From positions 248,001-312,000 of the forward strand of contig DBTQ01000027.1 of assembly GCA_002307135.1 (NCBI GenBank): a DNA stretch of 64,000 nt. Reading direction: 5' to 3'. Numbering within the stretch: the first letter of the stretch is position 1; each line of letters opens with the position of its first letter. The translations under genes were made by a program, and so were the position numbers. Below, piece after piece: positions 18,713 through 26,613 of the stretch. This stretch comes from Bacteroidetes bacterium UBA1312 (GTDB lineage Bacteria; Bacteroidota; Bacteroidia; Chitinophagales; Chitinophagaceae). The notes under the pieces are model-generated. The model saw nothing but the letters and a program-made list of their open reading frames with translations, did no database searches and was not told where the DNA came from.

Positions 18713-19213
18713 ATGAAAAAGATAATGTACCACACCCAAGAAAAATGGAAAGAAAAATTAAGCTCTCCTATAAAATGCATAAGAGATGATGCTTGGTTTG
18801 GTTCTGGTTATTACTTTTGGTATTATGAACAAGATGCAGTTCACTGGGGTAATAGATCAAAAAGAAATACAAAATATTACGAAATATACAAGTCTGACAT
18901 TAATCTTGATAATGTTTTAGACACAGTATTTAATGAAGAAGAATATATTTTTTGGGTAAAGCAAATAGAGAAGTTTGGTAAATTGATTTTTAAAGAAATT
19001 GGTGAGAAACCAACACTATCGATGCTAAATAATTATTTTTTCGAACGTGGTATATGGTCTAAGTTTGATGGAATTCTATTCCAGGACATTACTAAAAACC
19101 CAGACTTTTCAATAATTCAAGAGTTCCAATATAAAAAACGAATACAATTGGCTGTTTATAATTTGGATATTGTTACTAACTTTGCGCTGCATTATGAAGG
19201 GCAATGCGTATAA
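18713..19213 (+). CDS. ADP-ribosyltransferase-like toxin of a toxin-antitoxin-chaperone operon (CmdT-like)
   Basis: 166 residues. The N-terminus has MYHTQEKW (His7) and then DAWFGSGYYFWYYEQDAVHW (25-44), the pattern of small ADP-ribosyltransferases: an early His, then a Gly-x-Gly-Tyr-Tyr-Phe strand, then an acidic helix. YYEIYKSDINLDNVLD follows as the next strand. This resembles ART-fold toxins related to DUF3990 and CmdT, which in CmdTAC modifies mRNA. The gene is first in a tight three-gene operon with a small protein (gap 12 bp) and a SecB-like chaperone. Function is inferred from context plus motif; sequence identity to CmdT is not testable here. The start could be Met5. The gene is markedly AT-rich. 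Confidence 0.65.
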   Translation: MKKIMYHTQEKWKEKLSSPIKCIRDDAWFGSGYYFWYYEQDAVHWGNRSKRNTKYYEIYKSDINLDNVLDTVFNEEEYIFWVKQIEKFGKLIFKEIGEKPTLSMLNNYFFERGIWSKFDGILFQDITKNPDFSIIQEFQYKKRIQLAVYNLDIVTNFALHYEGQCV

Positions 19214-19225
19214 ACTAAAGATAAA

Positions 19226-19489
19226 ATGATAGATTTAAAAGAATTAGAAAAAGAGATAGACGCTCTTTTATCTAGAGAAACACCAGAGTCTCTTCGAAAA
19301 TGGTTCGAAACAAACAAGCCTAAAATGCCATGCGTTGAAGCTTATTTTGGTGACGGTAAGTATGGAGAATTAGAAACTATAAAGTCGAGTTTTAGCCCAA
19401 ATTCAAGAACATCTATAAATCGAATATCTATAAATGATATCGCTGATTGCAATGATAGTATTGAATCTGTATATCAATTTGCTGCATAA
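19226..19489 (+). CDS. Small antitoxin candidate of the TAC operon (CmdA-like position)
   Basis: 87 residues, 12 bp after the toxin-like gene and overlapping the SecB-like gene by 1 nt (TAATG). The N-terminal half is helical and charged (KELEKEIDALLSRETPESL), followed by a polar, Ser/Asn-rich C-terminal part (about 50-87) that may be disordered. In known TAC systems the antitoxin carries such a C-terminal chaperone-addiction segment. No DNA-binding fold can be assigned with certainty. Antitoxin function is inferred only from position between toxin and chaperone. Confidence 0.55.
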   Translation: MIDLKELEKEIDALLSRETPESLRKWFETNKPKMPCVEAYFGDGKYGELETIKSSFSPNSRTSINRISINDIADCNDSIESVYQFAA

Positions 19490-19956
19490 TGGAAAGCAAA
19501 GAACAAGTAAAATTAAAATTTAAAGGTGTTGATTTTCCTTTCGTAAAGGTAAAATCAAAATCTATTTATAACGATTCTGATGAGATGGATATTGATGTAA
19601 ATATCCATCCTCAGTATTTTTTACCTAAAGGTTCTTTAAATAAGTTTCATATAGTTATGAATGTAACTATTAATGTGGCAGATTGTTTGGATATTGAAAT
19701 ATCTGCAATTGGCACCTTTATTTTGTCAGGGGTAGAAGGTGATGAAGATATAAGAAAACAATTTATTAATGCAAATGCTCCCGCAATAATGTTCCCATAT
19801 GTTAGAGCATTTGTTTCAACACTAACATCAAACCTTGGCAAGATAACTTCTTCGATAACTCTGCCAACTAGATTTTTTAAAGGTGAACTAGAAGAGATGC
19901 AAACAGACGAGCGAAACCTTATTGAGCATCCCTCTAGCCCGACTAACGATGATTAA
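19489..19956 (+). CDS. SecB-like chaperone of the TAC operon
   Basis: 155 residues with the SecB fold: IGTFILSGVEGDED (74-87) is the beta-strand and loop seen in SecB (FTIKGVEGEE-like), NAPAIMFPYVRAFVSTL (96-112) corresponds to SecB's CPNILFPYARE helix, and LPTRFF (125-130) corresponds to its AP-x-NF strand. The first ~70 residues form a beta-rich domain, and a short acidic tail ends in DD, as in many SecB-like proteins. This is not a housekeeping secB: it is translationally coupled (1-nt overlap) to the putative antitoxin, the arrangement of TAC systems such as HigBA-SecB (Rv1957) and CmdTAC. Predicted role: keeps the antitoxin folded and active, releasing it under stress or phage signals. 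Confidence 0.8.
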   Translation: MESKEQVKLKFKGVDFPFVKVKSKSIYNDSDEMDIDVNIHPQYFLPKGSLNKFHIVMNVTINVADCLDIEISAIGTFILSGVEGDEDIRKQFINANAPAIMFPYVRAFVSTLTSNLGKITSSITLPTRFFKGELEEMQTDERNLIEHPSSPTNDD

Positions 19957-19982
19957 AAGCTGCCAATTTGGTAGCTTTTTTT
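19955..19982 (+). terminator. Rho-independent terminator of the TAC operon
   Basis: Stem AAAAGCTGCC (19955-19964) with GGTAGCTTTT (19970-19979), one G-U pair, loop AATTT, followed by T's to 19982. It starts inside the stop region of the SecB-like gene. Confidence 0.85.
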
Positions 19983-20269
19983 ATATCCACCTTAATAAGT
20001 TACTTGACTTCCCCAACAGACAACACTCTTCTGTCCAAACTTACTTTAGCATCTTCATCCCCTAATACTAAAACACCGAAAGCATTCTTAGCAGTTGGGT
20101 AATGCAATGCCAACACGTTAGGGAACGTAACGACGATACGTGGGGTAACGTAACGACGATACGTTGGGAGACTTAATGACACCCCTTAAAAGGTTGACAC
20201 CAATTGAGGGGATAAATATGATAACGTGGAGCTACTCAAGCCATTTTTTGCAGGATATAGCAATCGGGC
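19957..20269. other. Gene-free stretch after the TAC operon
   Basis: About 313 bp between the TAC operon and ispD. It holds the terminator at its start and a tandem repeat at 20123-20168. A minus-strand frame (20000-20182) is open by chance and has no start or recognisable product that I would defend. Confidence 0.6.
20123..20168. repeat. Tandem 23-bp direct repeat
   Basis: Two adjacent 23-bp units, 20123-20145 and 20146-20168, identical at 21 of 23 positions. Each contains ACGTA ... TACGT as short inverted arms. No gene reads through it, and the function is unknown. Confidence 0.75.
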
Positions 20270-20959
20270 TTAGCCTATCAATAACTCTGCTACAATTAAA
20301 TCTTCGGGAGTGGTGATTTTAAGATTATTTTTTTCGCCGGCAATAAGCGTGACCGCTTGGCCATAAGACTCTACCACAGTAGCTTCGTCGGTAAAGTCAA
20401 TTGAATATTCCTGCTCAAATGCGGGCAATAATATAGCAGCCTGAAAGGTCTGCGGTGTTTGAATAATACGCAAAGCATTCCGATCAATGGGCATTGAACC
20501 CATTTCATTTACAATACGCATACTGTCCTGTACCGGTATGGCTGGTATGGCTGAGCCTTTATCAATAGCAGTTTCGATACAATTTGTGATGAGCGTACCG
20601 CTAATAAATGGACGAACACCATCGTGTACCATCACAATAGCGTTGGCAGGAATGTCTTTCAAACCATTTTTCACACTATGAAAACGTGTTTCGCCACCGG
20701 CTACAATGGTCAGATCAATACGTTCGGGGAAATGTTGCAAAACAATTTGTGCCAAACTGATTTGATGTGGTGGCAATACCAATACCAAATGAATATCAGG
20801 AACTGTATCCAGAAATTGTCTGATACAATAATACAAAACAGGTTTGGCTTTTATATCCAGAAATTGCTTGGGCAGCGCACTGCCCATCCGGCTACCCTGG
20901 CCACCTGCCACTATTACAGCATATATTGGTGTAGATAAATGATTTTTAGGTATATCCAT
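20270..20959 (-). CDS. ispD: 2-C-methyl-D-erythritol 4-phosphate cytidylyltransferase
   Basis: 229-residue enzyme of the MEP isoprenoid pathway, which joins CTP and 2-C-methyl-D-erythritol 4-phosphate. Key motifs: AVIVAGGQGSRMGSALPKQF (14-33) with the nucleotide-binding Arg and Lys; VMVHDGVRPF (about 108-117); IQTPQTF; and DFTDEATVVES near 185. Length matches the family. It lies just after a gene-free stretch and 120 bp from rpsT on the same strand, but is not obviously in an operon with it. ispF is not adjacent. Confidence 0.95.
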   Translation of the reverse strand: MDIPKNHLSTPIYAVIVAGGQGSRMGSALPKQFLDIKAKPVLYYCIRQFLDTVPDIHLVLVLPPHQISLAQIVLQHFPERIDLTIVAGGETRFHSVKNGLKDIPANAIVMVHDGVRPFISGTLITNCIETAIDKGSAIPAIPVQDSMRIVNEMGSMPIDRNALRIIQTPQTFQAAILLPAFEQEYSIDFTDEATVVESYGQAVTLIAGEKNNLKITTPEDLIVAELLIG

Positions 20960-21010
20960 CGTTCAAAAATAGTCAAACGTTGATTAATTTAACGACCTAT
21001 TTTTCAAAAC

Positions 21011-21045
21011 AAAAAGGTCGTTTGTTCCGGTTAGAACAAACAACC
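21011..21045 (-). terminator. Terminator of rpsT
   Basis: Read on the minus strand: 12-bp stem GGTTGTTTGTTC / GAACAAACGACC (one G-U pair) with 6-nt loop, followed by five T's (21015-21011). It is immediately downstream of the S20 gene. Confidence 0.85.
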
Positions 21046-21081
21046 CTTTCAATAAATGAAATACGCTTAAGCGCTTTTTTA

Positions 21082-21336
21082 TTAAGCGAGTTTGCTAATA
21101 TGAACAGCGATACCAGATTTTAGGTTAGCTGCTTTATTTTTATGAATAACATTGCGTTTAGCCAATTTGTCAATCATGGAAACTACGTTTGGCAATTCTG
21201 TACTTGCTTCGCTTTTATCTGTCAATGCTAGTAGTTTACGGATTGCATTACGGGTAGTTTTACCGTAATAACGATTGCGATCGCGACGTTTTTCACTTTG
21301 TCTAACGTCTTTTTTGGTTGCTTTATGATTAGCCAT
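21082..21336 (-). CDS. rpsT: 30S ribosomal protein S20
   Basis: 84 residues, highly basic, all-helical. The family signature is present at both ends: a Lys-rich N-terminus ([21 protein letters not shown]) and a central [22 protein letters not shown] loop before the C-terminal helix. S20 binds 16S rRNA early in 30S assembly. It is a single-gene unit with its own terminator (21011-21045). S20 is known to autoregulate in other bacteria; nothing specific is visible here. Confidence 0.96.
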   Translation of the reverse strand: MANHKATKKDVRQSEKRRDRNRYYGKTTRNAIRKLLALTDKSEASTELPNVVSMIDKLAKRNVIHKNKAANLKSGIAVHISKLA

Positions 21337-21456
21337 TACTATTTAATCTTTTAGTAGTGTTTTTATTTTCGGACTGCAAATGTACAATTAATTCTTTTCT
21401 CCACAAACTTTTTTCATTTGGATACCTAATTTTTATCCCGTTCTTATAAATATGAC

Positions 21457-22371
21457 CTATTTCCCTCCAGATGGTGCTTCACCATCTTTTAGATTCAACA
21501 CAGGAATAAGATCCTGCACTACCCTCCATTTATCCTGCATCCAACGCAAGCCATTGTACTGTCCTGTGGGTATATAAGTATATTTTCTATTGGGGTCATT
21601 TATTTGCGATACCAGCTCGTCAAATAAAATGGCACCTAGGCTTTCGTCCCAATTGAGACCAACCTGTACTCCTTTTTTATATTCTAAAATAAAACGGTTG
21701 ACACCTGCCGAAGGATTTTTTTCAGAATTGATGGCAAAGATTGGTGCGCCAAACATAGGGCCCTTATCCGTAAAATACATCGGATCTATAATCTTTTTGG
21801 TACTAATTGGGTTACCATCATTCAACCCAAACATGCAATAGATATTTTCGCCCTCTACCTTTTTAGTAATAATATTATAGAACAAACAACCCATCCATTG
21901 CCTTGCATTCAATACACTATCTTCATTGGCTTTGCTGAGCAAATCAGAATTATCGTAAAGTGGATATAATTTCAACTCTTCTCCCTGCATTTGTATAGCA
22001 GCATAGTAGCGTAGTCGAACGTCTGAATAGGCAATAGCCCAGTTGAATATTCTAAATGAATTGTCTTCAGGAGCTATAATATTTATTTTTTTGCGCAAAC
22101 TATCAAAAGGATATGTGTAAGAACCGGGAATCTTCAGTGTACGCACCAATGTTTTTACAAACTGCTCACAATACCCCGTTCTGAAATCCGGTATTGGAGC
22201 CTGCGACATGGAATCGGCCAAGCTTATCAGTGAGTCTTCCAACACTTTTAATTGCGGCGTGTTTGTAGTAGCATCGGGCATGGCCAATACTCTATCCGGC
22301 TTAACTAGCACAAAGAAAAAGCCCAAAATAATGATATAAATAAAGCTACGAAGCGACATGTCTTTGTTCAT
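21457..22371 (-). CDS. Conserved hypothetical secreted protein
   Basis: 304 residues from the ATG at 22371; longer in-frame starts upstream would overlap the divergent Fe-S gene's leader and add hydrophobic residues of doubtful meaning. A signal peptide or membrane anchor (about 6-25, FIYIIILGFFFVLV) is followed by a soluble domain. Motifs include GYCEQFVKTLVRTLK and aromatic-rich WMQDKWRVVQDL near the C-terminus. Proteins like this occur widely in Bacteroidota and lack an assigned role. It faces the divergent electron-transfer pair at 22563 (shared promoter region, 191 bp). Confidence 0.72.
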   Translation of the reverse strand: MNKDMSLRSFIYIIILGFFFVLVKPDRVLAMPDATTNTPQLKVLEDSLISLADSMSQAPIPDFRTGYCEQFVKTLVRTLKIPGSYTYPFDSLRKKINIIAPEDNSFRIFNWAIAYSDVRLRYYAAIQMQGEELKLYPLYDNSDLLSKANEDSVLNARQWMGCLFYNIITKKVEGENIYCMFGLNDGNPISTKKIIDPMYFTDKGPMFGAPIFAINSEKNPSAGVNRFILEYKKGVQVGLNWDESLGAILFDELVSQINDPNRKYTYIPTGQYNGLRWMQDKWRVVQDLIPVLNLKDGEAPSGGK

Positions 22372-22562
22372 TTTGACCAAATATAGTGAGAAAAATAAAA
22401 ACAGAAAATAGAATGTCTTAAAAAATAGGCGTCCTAAAATGCCCAATGCAAGCACAATTTTGCGATTTTTGCCAAAAAATACTACTTTCGTTAATAAACC
22501 TTTCAGTTATTGAAAATGGTCATTTTTTGGCAGGAGCAAATCAAATTCAAAACGCGCAATAC

Positions 22563-23888
22563 ATGCAAATAATTCAACAAATTCTTTTCATACTACTAGC
22601 CGGGGCAGCATCTTTCCTTTTTATACGCAAAGTCCGCGAAATCAGAAGAAACATTAACCTGGGCAAAAACAAAAGTATCAATGATAATCCATCTGCACGT
22701 TGGAAGAATGTATTGTTGCTGGCATTTGGGCAAAAAAAGATGTTTAAAAAAATGACACCTGCGGTGTTGCACTTTTTCGTTTATGCAGGCTTTGTTATTA
22801 TCAATATTGAAATGCTGGAGATCATACTCGATGGTATATTGGGCACACATCGGCTTTTTGCACCATTCTTGGGCAGCTTCTACAATATATTAATTGGTTG
22901 TTTTGAAATTTTAGCCGCACTTGTTTTAATTGCCTGCGTTGTATTTTTGATCCGTCGTAATATCCTTAAAATAAAACGCCTGAATATGGGCGAATTGAAC
23001 GGCTGGCCCAAAACAGATGCTAACCTTATATTGGCTACTGAAATTGTATTGATGAGTTTACTCCTTATCTTAAATTCGGTGGACACTGAGCTACAAGCCT
23101 TACATGCACACCACTATACTGTAACAGGTCAATTTTGGATATCAGGAATGATAGCTCCTCTGTTCAATGGGTTAAACGAAACCACGTTAATAGCCATAGA
23201 GCGTAGCGCATGGTGGCTACATATTATAGGCGTGCTGGCGTTCTTAAACTATCTACCTTACTCAAAGCATTTACACATCGTATTAGCATTCCCTAATGCT
23301 TATTATGCATCGCTGGAGCCTGCTGGCGAAATAAATAATATGAAGTCGGTACAAAATGAAGTGTTGTACATGATGCAACCCGAATTGGCACCCGCTGCTA
23401 CTGAAGGCGACCCTACCACACCTCATCGTTTTGGTGCAAAAGATGTAATGGACTTGAGTTGGAAAAACCTGATGGATGCCTACTCCTGCACGGAGTGCGG
23501 CAGATGTACAGACGCCTGTCCTGCTAATATTACAGGAAAGATACTATCGCCCCGAAAAATAATGATGGATACCCGCGATAGACTCGAGGCGGTTGGTAAA
23601 AATATTGATGCCAATAAAACATTTGTGGACGATGGCAAAACTTTGATACATGATTATATCAGTGTCGAAGAGTTGCGCGCATGTACTACTTGCAATGCTT
23701 GCGTAGAGGCTTGCCCCGTAAGTATTAGCCCATTGGACATCATCGTTGAACTCCGTCGCTATCTGGTAATGGAAGAAAGTAACAGCCCTCAGGAATGGAA
23801 CATGATGTTCAGCAATATTGAAAACAATATGGCACCCTGGAAATTCAGCCCGGACGAAAGAGATAAATGGGCGGAGGAAATGGCTTAG
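22563..23888 (+). CDS. Membrane-bound Fe-S oxidoreductase (HdrC/HdrE-like fusion)
   Basis: 441 residues from the ATG at 22563; upstream in-frame ATG 22446 would add a Cys-rich tail unlikely to be real. The N-terminal ~275 residues carry about five hydrophobic spans (respiratory nitrate reductase gamma/HdrE-like). The C-terminal part has two complete [4Fe-4S] ferredoxin motifs, CTECGRCTDACP near 334 and CTTCNACVEACP near 394. With the CCG-domain protein 42 bp downstream it forms an electron-transfer pair that likely moves electrons between membrane quinol and a soluble partner; the physiological donor is unknown. Confidence 0.88.
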   Translation: MQIIQQILFILLAGAASFLFIRKVREIRRNINLGKNKSINDNPSARWKNVLLLAFGQKKMFKKMTPAVLHFFVYAGFVIINIEMLEIILDGILGTHRLFAPFLGSFYNILIGCFEILAALVLIACVVFLIRRNILKIKRLNMGELNGWPKTDANLILATEIVLMSLLLILNSVDTELQALHAHHYTVTGQFWISGMIAPLFNGLNETTLIAIERSAWWLHIIGVLAFLNYLPYSKHLHIVLAFPNAYYASLEPAGEINNMKSVQNEVLYMMQPELAPAATEGDPTTPHRFGAKDVMDLSWKNLMDAYSCTECGRCTDACPANITGKILSPRKIMMDTRDRLEAVGKNIDANKTFVDDGKTLIHDYISVEELRACTTCNACVEACPVSISPLDIIVELRRYLVMEESNSPQEWNMMFSNIENNMAPWKFSPDERDKWAEEMA

Positions 23889-23929
23889 TAATTCAGTGAA
23901 CATCTCTTACACAATTAGAAAAAACAATT

Positions 23930-24709
23930 ATGCATATAAAATCAATGGCTGAATATACAGCCGAAGGAGCAGCACCGGAAGTATTATTTTGGGTAGGTTG
24001 TGCTGGTAGTTTCGACCAGCGTGCACAAAAAATAACCAAAGCATTTGCTACTATTTTAGACAAAGTAGGTGTAAAATTTGCAATACTTGGTAAAGAAGAA
24101 ATGTGTACAGGAGATCCTGCACGCCGCTCCGGAAACGAGTTTTTGTTTCAGATGATGGCGTACAATAATATTCAGGTATTGAATGGTTATGAAATCAAAA
24201 AAATTGTAACCGCATGTCCGCACTGTTTTAATGTATTTAAAAATGAATACCCCGCATTAGGTGGCAATTACGAAGTCATACACCATACTACTTATTTACA
24301 ATCGCTCATCAATGATGGCCGTGTAGTATTGAAAGAAGGCGGCGCTTTTAAAGGCAAGAAAATCACTTACCACGACAGCTGCTACCTGGGTCGCGCAAAC
24401 GGCGTGTATGAGGCGCCAAGAGCTGTATTAGAAGCATTGGATGTAGAACTAATAGAAATGAAGCGCTGCAAAACCAATGGTCTTTGCTGTGGTGCGGGTG
24501 GCGCCCAAATGTTTAAAGAAGACGAACCGGGCAAAACACGCATTAACTTAGAACGCTCGGAGGAAGCCTTAAATACAGGTGCTTCGGTAATCGCTGCCAA
24601 TTGTCCGTTTTGTACCACCATGCTTATGGATGGCGTAAAAAATAAGGAACAGGAAGACCACGTGCAGGTACTTGATATTGCCGAAATGGTACTCCAATCA
24701 TTGGCTTAA
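23930..24709 (+). CDS. CCG-domain Fe-S binding protein (HdrB/GlcF-like)
   Basis: 259 residues with the two Cys-rich regions of heterodisulfide reductase subunit B / glycolate oxidase GlcF-type proteins: TACPHCFNVFKNEYP and CYLGRANGVYEAPR in the middle, then NGLCCGAGGAQMFKED and ANCPFCTTML near the C-terminus. It lies 41 bp after the membrane Fe-S subunit on the same strand, so the two are one unit. The role is electron transfer in an anaerobic-type or membrane respiratory pathway; the substrate is unknown. The start may be Met1 or Met6. Confidence 0.88.
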   Translation: MHIKSMAEYTAEGAAPEVLFWVGCAGSFDQRAQKITKAFATILDKVGVKFAILGKEEMCTGDPARRSGNEFLFQMMAYNNIQVLNGYEIKKIVTACPHCFNVFKNEYPALGGNYEVIHHTTYLQSLINDGRVVLKEGGAFKGKKITYHDSCYLGRANGVYEAPRAVLEALDVELIEMKRCKTNGLCCGAGGAQMFKEDEPGKTRINLERSEEALNTGASVIAANCPFCTTMLMDGVKNKEQEDHVQVLDIAEMVLQSLA

Positions 24710-24722
24710 GAATTTTAAATAC

Positions 24723-25091
24723 ATGAATCCTAAAATAACAATTTGGCACAATAAGGCTTGCTCTACCAGTCGAAAAGTACTCGACTTGCTGCAACAGCAA
24801 TCATCTGATGTTACCATCCGAGATTATATTTCAAATCCTCCATCCGTTGTAGAACTGGAAGCTGTATTGAAAAAGATGAAAGAAAGTCCAAGTTATATTT
24901 TACGAAAAAAGGACAAGGTTTTTCAGGAATTGTTTGCAGATAAAAAATTGACCGATACGGAATGGCTGCAAGCCATGAATGAGCATCCATCAATTATTGA
25001 GCGACCAATTGTTATCATCGGGAAGAAAGCTTTTCTTGGTCGTCCGGTGGACGTATTTGAAGCACAATTAGCCCTTGAAATGAAAGCTTAA
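24723..25091 (+). CDS. ArsC/Spx-family reductase
   Basis: 122 residues from the ATG at 24723. It has the glutaredoxin-like ArsC fold with the catalytic Cys in HNKACSTSRKVL (6-17), ISNPPSVVELEAVLKKM as helix, and IERPIVIIGKKAFLGRP near the C-terminus, close to ArsC's conserved IERPI-x-V. Arsenate reductase and Spx/YffB-type proteins share this fold. No arsenite transporter or ArsR repressor gene is adjacent, so arsenate detoxification is not supported by context and the physiological substrate is uncertain. Confidence 0.85.
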   Translation: MNPKITIWHNKACSTSRKVLDLLQQQSSDVTIRDYISNPPSVVELEAVLKKMKESPSYILRKKDKVFQELFADKKLTDTEWLQAMNEHPSIIERPIVIIGKKAFLGRPVDVFEAQLALEMKA

Positions 25092-25184
25092 TTATAGGCA
25101 TCATATATTATTATTGCAGCAAATCACTGAATAATAATGAAGGGGTCGAAACTTGCCGCTTCATTATTTTATTGCTAAGGCTCA

Positions 25185-25838
25185 TTAATCAAAAGCAATA
25201 ATACCCATTTTGAAGGCATATATAACCAAACCGGTTCTGGATTTAATATTCAATTTTTGAAAAAGATGATCGCGGTAGCCGTCGATGGTACGATGGCTAA
25301 TACCCATTATTACTGCGATCTCTTTATAGGTCATTTCGCTGCAGCATAATTTAAGAAATTGAGTTTCATTTTCGCTTAATTCAATTGCAGCAACTTCTTT
25401 TGGTTTGGAAATAATCTGGTGCATTATTTTCCCAGATACCATCTCTGAATGATAGAAGCCTTTTTGATAGATAGTCTCAATTGCTTTTCGTAAAATATCG
25501 GGTTGCGCATCTTTGAGCAAATAGCCTCCGGCTCCTGCACGCAGCATTCCTAAAATATTAAATTGGGAATCGTACACAGAAACAGCCAATATTTTTATAT
25601 CCGGCCATGTTTCCTTTATTTGTTTGGCTGTTTCAAAACCATTCAATTCCGGCATATTAATATCGAGGATACATACGTCCGGTAACACTTTCGCTGCTGA
25701 TAAAAGATTAATCAATTCTTTTCCGTTAGCTACGCTATACAATACCTGCATATTATCAAAATCTCCGATCAATTCCTCTACTCCTTTACGAAATAGATTA
25801 TGATCATCCGCTAATGCTAATTTTATTTTATCGCTCAT
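25185..25838 (-). CDS. NarL/FixJ-type response regulator
   Basis: 217 residues. N-terminal receiver domain with the phospho-acceptor Asp in VCILDINMPELNG (about 59), the switch region ILAVSVYDSQF and Lys in GGYLLKDAQPD (about 108-112). C-terminal LuxR-type HTH: SENETQFLKLCCSEMTYKEI, then HRTIDGYRDHLFQKL. It overlaps the histidine kinase gene by 11 bp, confirming a two-component pair. In Bacteroidota this pair type often answers envelope or redox stimuli; the stimulus is unknown. Confidence 0.93.
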   Translation of the reverse strand: MSDKIKLALADDHNLFRKGVEELIGDFDNMQVLYSVANGKELINLLSAAKVLPDVCILDINMPELNGFETAKQIKETWPDIKILAVSVYDSQFNILGMLRAGAGGYLLKDAQPDILRKAIETIYQKGFYHSEMVSGKIMHQIISKPKEVAAIELSENETQFLKLCCSEMTYKEIAVIMGISHRTIDGYRDHLFQKLNIKSRTGLVIYAFKMGIIAFD

Positions 25839-26613
25839 TGGTATTAATATTTAGCACTATAGATGTACCCTTACCCTCGTCAGAAATTATTTCTATTGTA
25901 CCCAACAACTTTGCTCTAACAAAGATATTGTGTAAACCCAATCCTTTACTATTCTCTGCTTTACTTACATCAAAGCCCTTTCCATTGTCAACAATTTGTA
26001 CACTAAATATGCTTAGCTTGTAGGATAGGCTAACATTGATTTCAGTAGCTTTTCCATGCTTTATCGCATTACTAACAGCCTCCTGTACAATACGAAATAT
26101 TAATAATTTTTTCTCAGAATTCGGTTCATAATAAGTACCGGATATCGTTAATTGAGCTTGGATATTATTGACATCGTGTACATAATTCAACTCCTTTTCG
26201 ATACTCTCTCTTAATGATAGCTTAGACACTAGTCCCCCATTGAGTATATGACTTAGGTTACGCAAATCTTCGAGTGTAGCTCCAAGCAGTTCATTACTAC
26301 TTTCAATTTCAGTTTGCAAAACTTCGTCTTTTGTTTTATTGGCTGTTCTATATAGTTTCAATTTTACAAGACTGAGTGTTTGAGCTATATTATCATGTAT
26401 CTCTTCCGATACATATTTGAACGATTGCTCCTGCACTTCAAGCTTAGTCTGTAGCACCTCATTCTGATAATGATGCTTCAGCTGTAGTTTCTCCGTTATA
26501 TGACGCGATTGCCTTTTCCGATACTCAATAACAATAAGTATCAGAAAAAAAACAAACACCAATAAGGTCAACGACCCCATGATGAATATAATAGCAACTT
26601 CAGCTGTCTTCAA
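25828..26613 (-). CDS. HPK7-type sensor histidine kinase
   Basis: 261 residues. One N-terminal transmembrane helix (about 8-28), then a HisKA_3 dimerisation helix with the phospho-His in SEEIHDNIAQTLSLVKLKL (about 73), then an HATPase domain with NAIKHGKA and DNGKGFDVS/GLGLHN. There is no periplasmic sensor, so the signal probably enters through the adjacent membrane protein at 26600-27262. The start chosen is TTG 26613, since the family normally begins a few residues before this helix; ATG 26580 is the alternative. It overlaps the gene upstream by 14 bp. Confidence 0.9.
   Translation of the reverse strand: MKTAEVAIIFIMGSLTLLVFVFFLILIVIEYRKRQSRHITEKLQLKHHYQNEVLQTKLEVQEQSFKYVSEEIHDNIAQTLSLVKLKLYRTANKTKDEVLQTEIESSNELLGATLEDLRNLSHILNGGLVSKLSLRESIEKELNYVHDVNNIQAQLTISGTYYEPNSEKKLLIFRIVQEAVSNAIKHGKATEINVSLSYKLSIFSVQIVDNGKGFDVSKAENSKGLGLHNIFVRAKLLGTIEIISDEGKGTSIVLNINTNER

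Noticed and set aside
19489..19956. Housekeeping SecB export chaperone
   Set aside because: The gene is fused by overlap into an operon with an ART-like gene and a small gene and has no export genes nearby; the TAC reading is better supported.
20123..20168. CRISPR array
   Set aside because: Only two units, directly adjacent with no spacers, and no cas genes anywhere in the window.
20000..20182. Minus-strand open frame (60 codons) in the gap after the TAC operon
   Set aside because: No credible start, no domain, and it crosses the tandem 23-bp repeat; most likely chance or a decayed repeat. A search for matching copies elsewhere in the genome would decide.
24723..25091. Dedicated arsenic-resistance locus
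   Set aside because: Only the ArsC-like gene is present; no arsB/acr3 or arsR neighbour.
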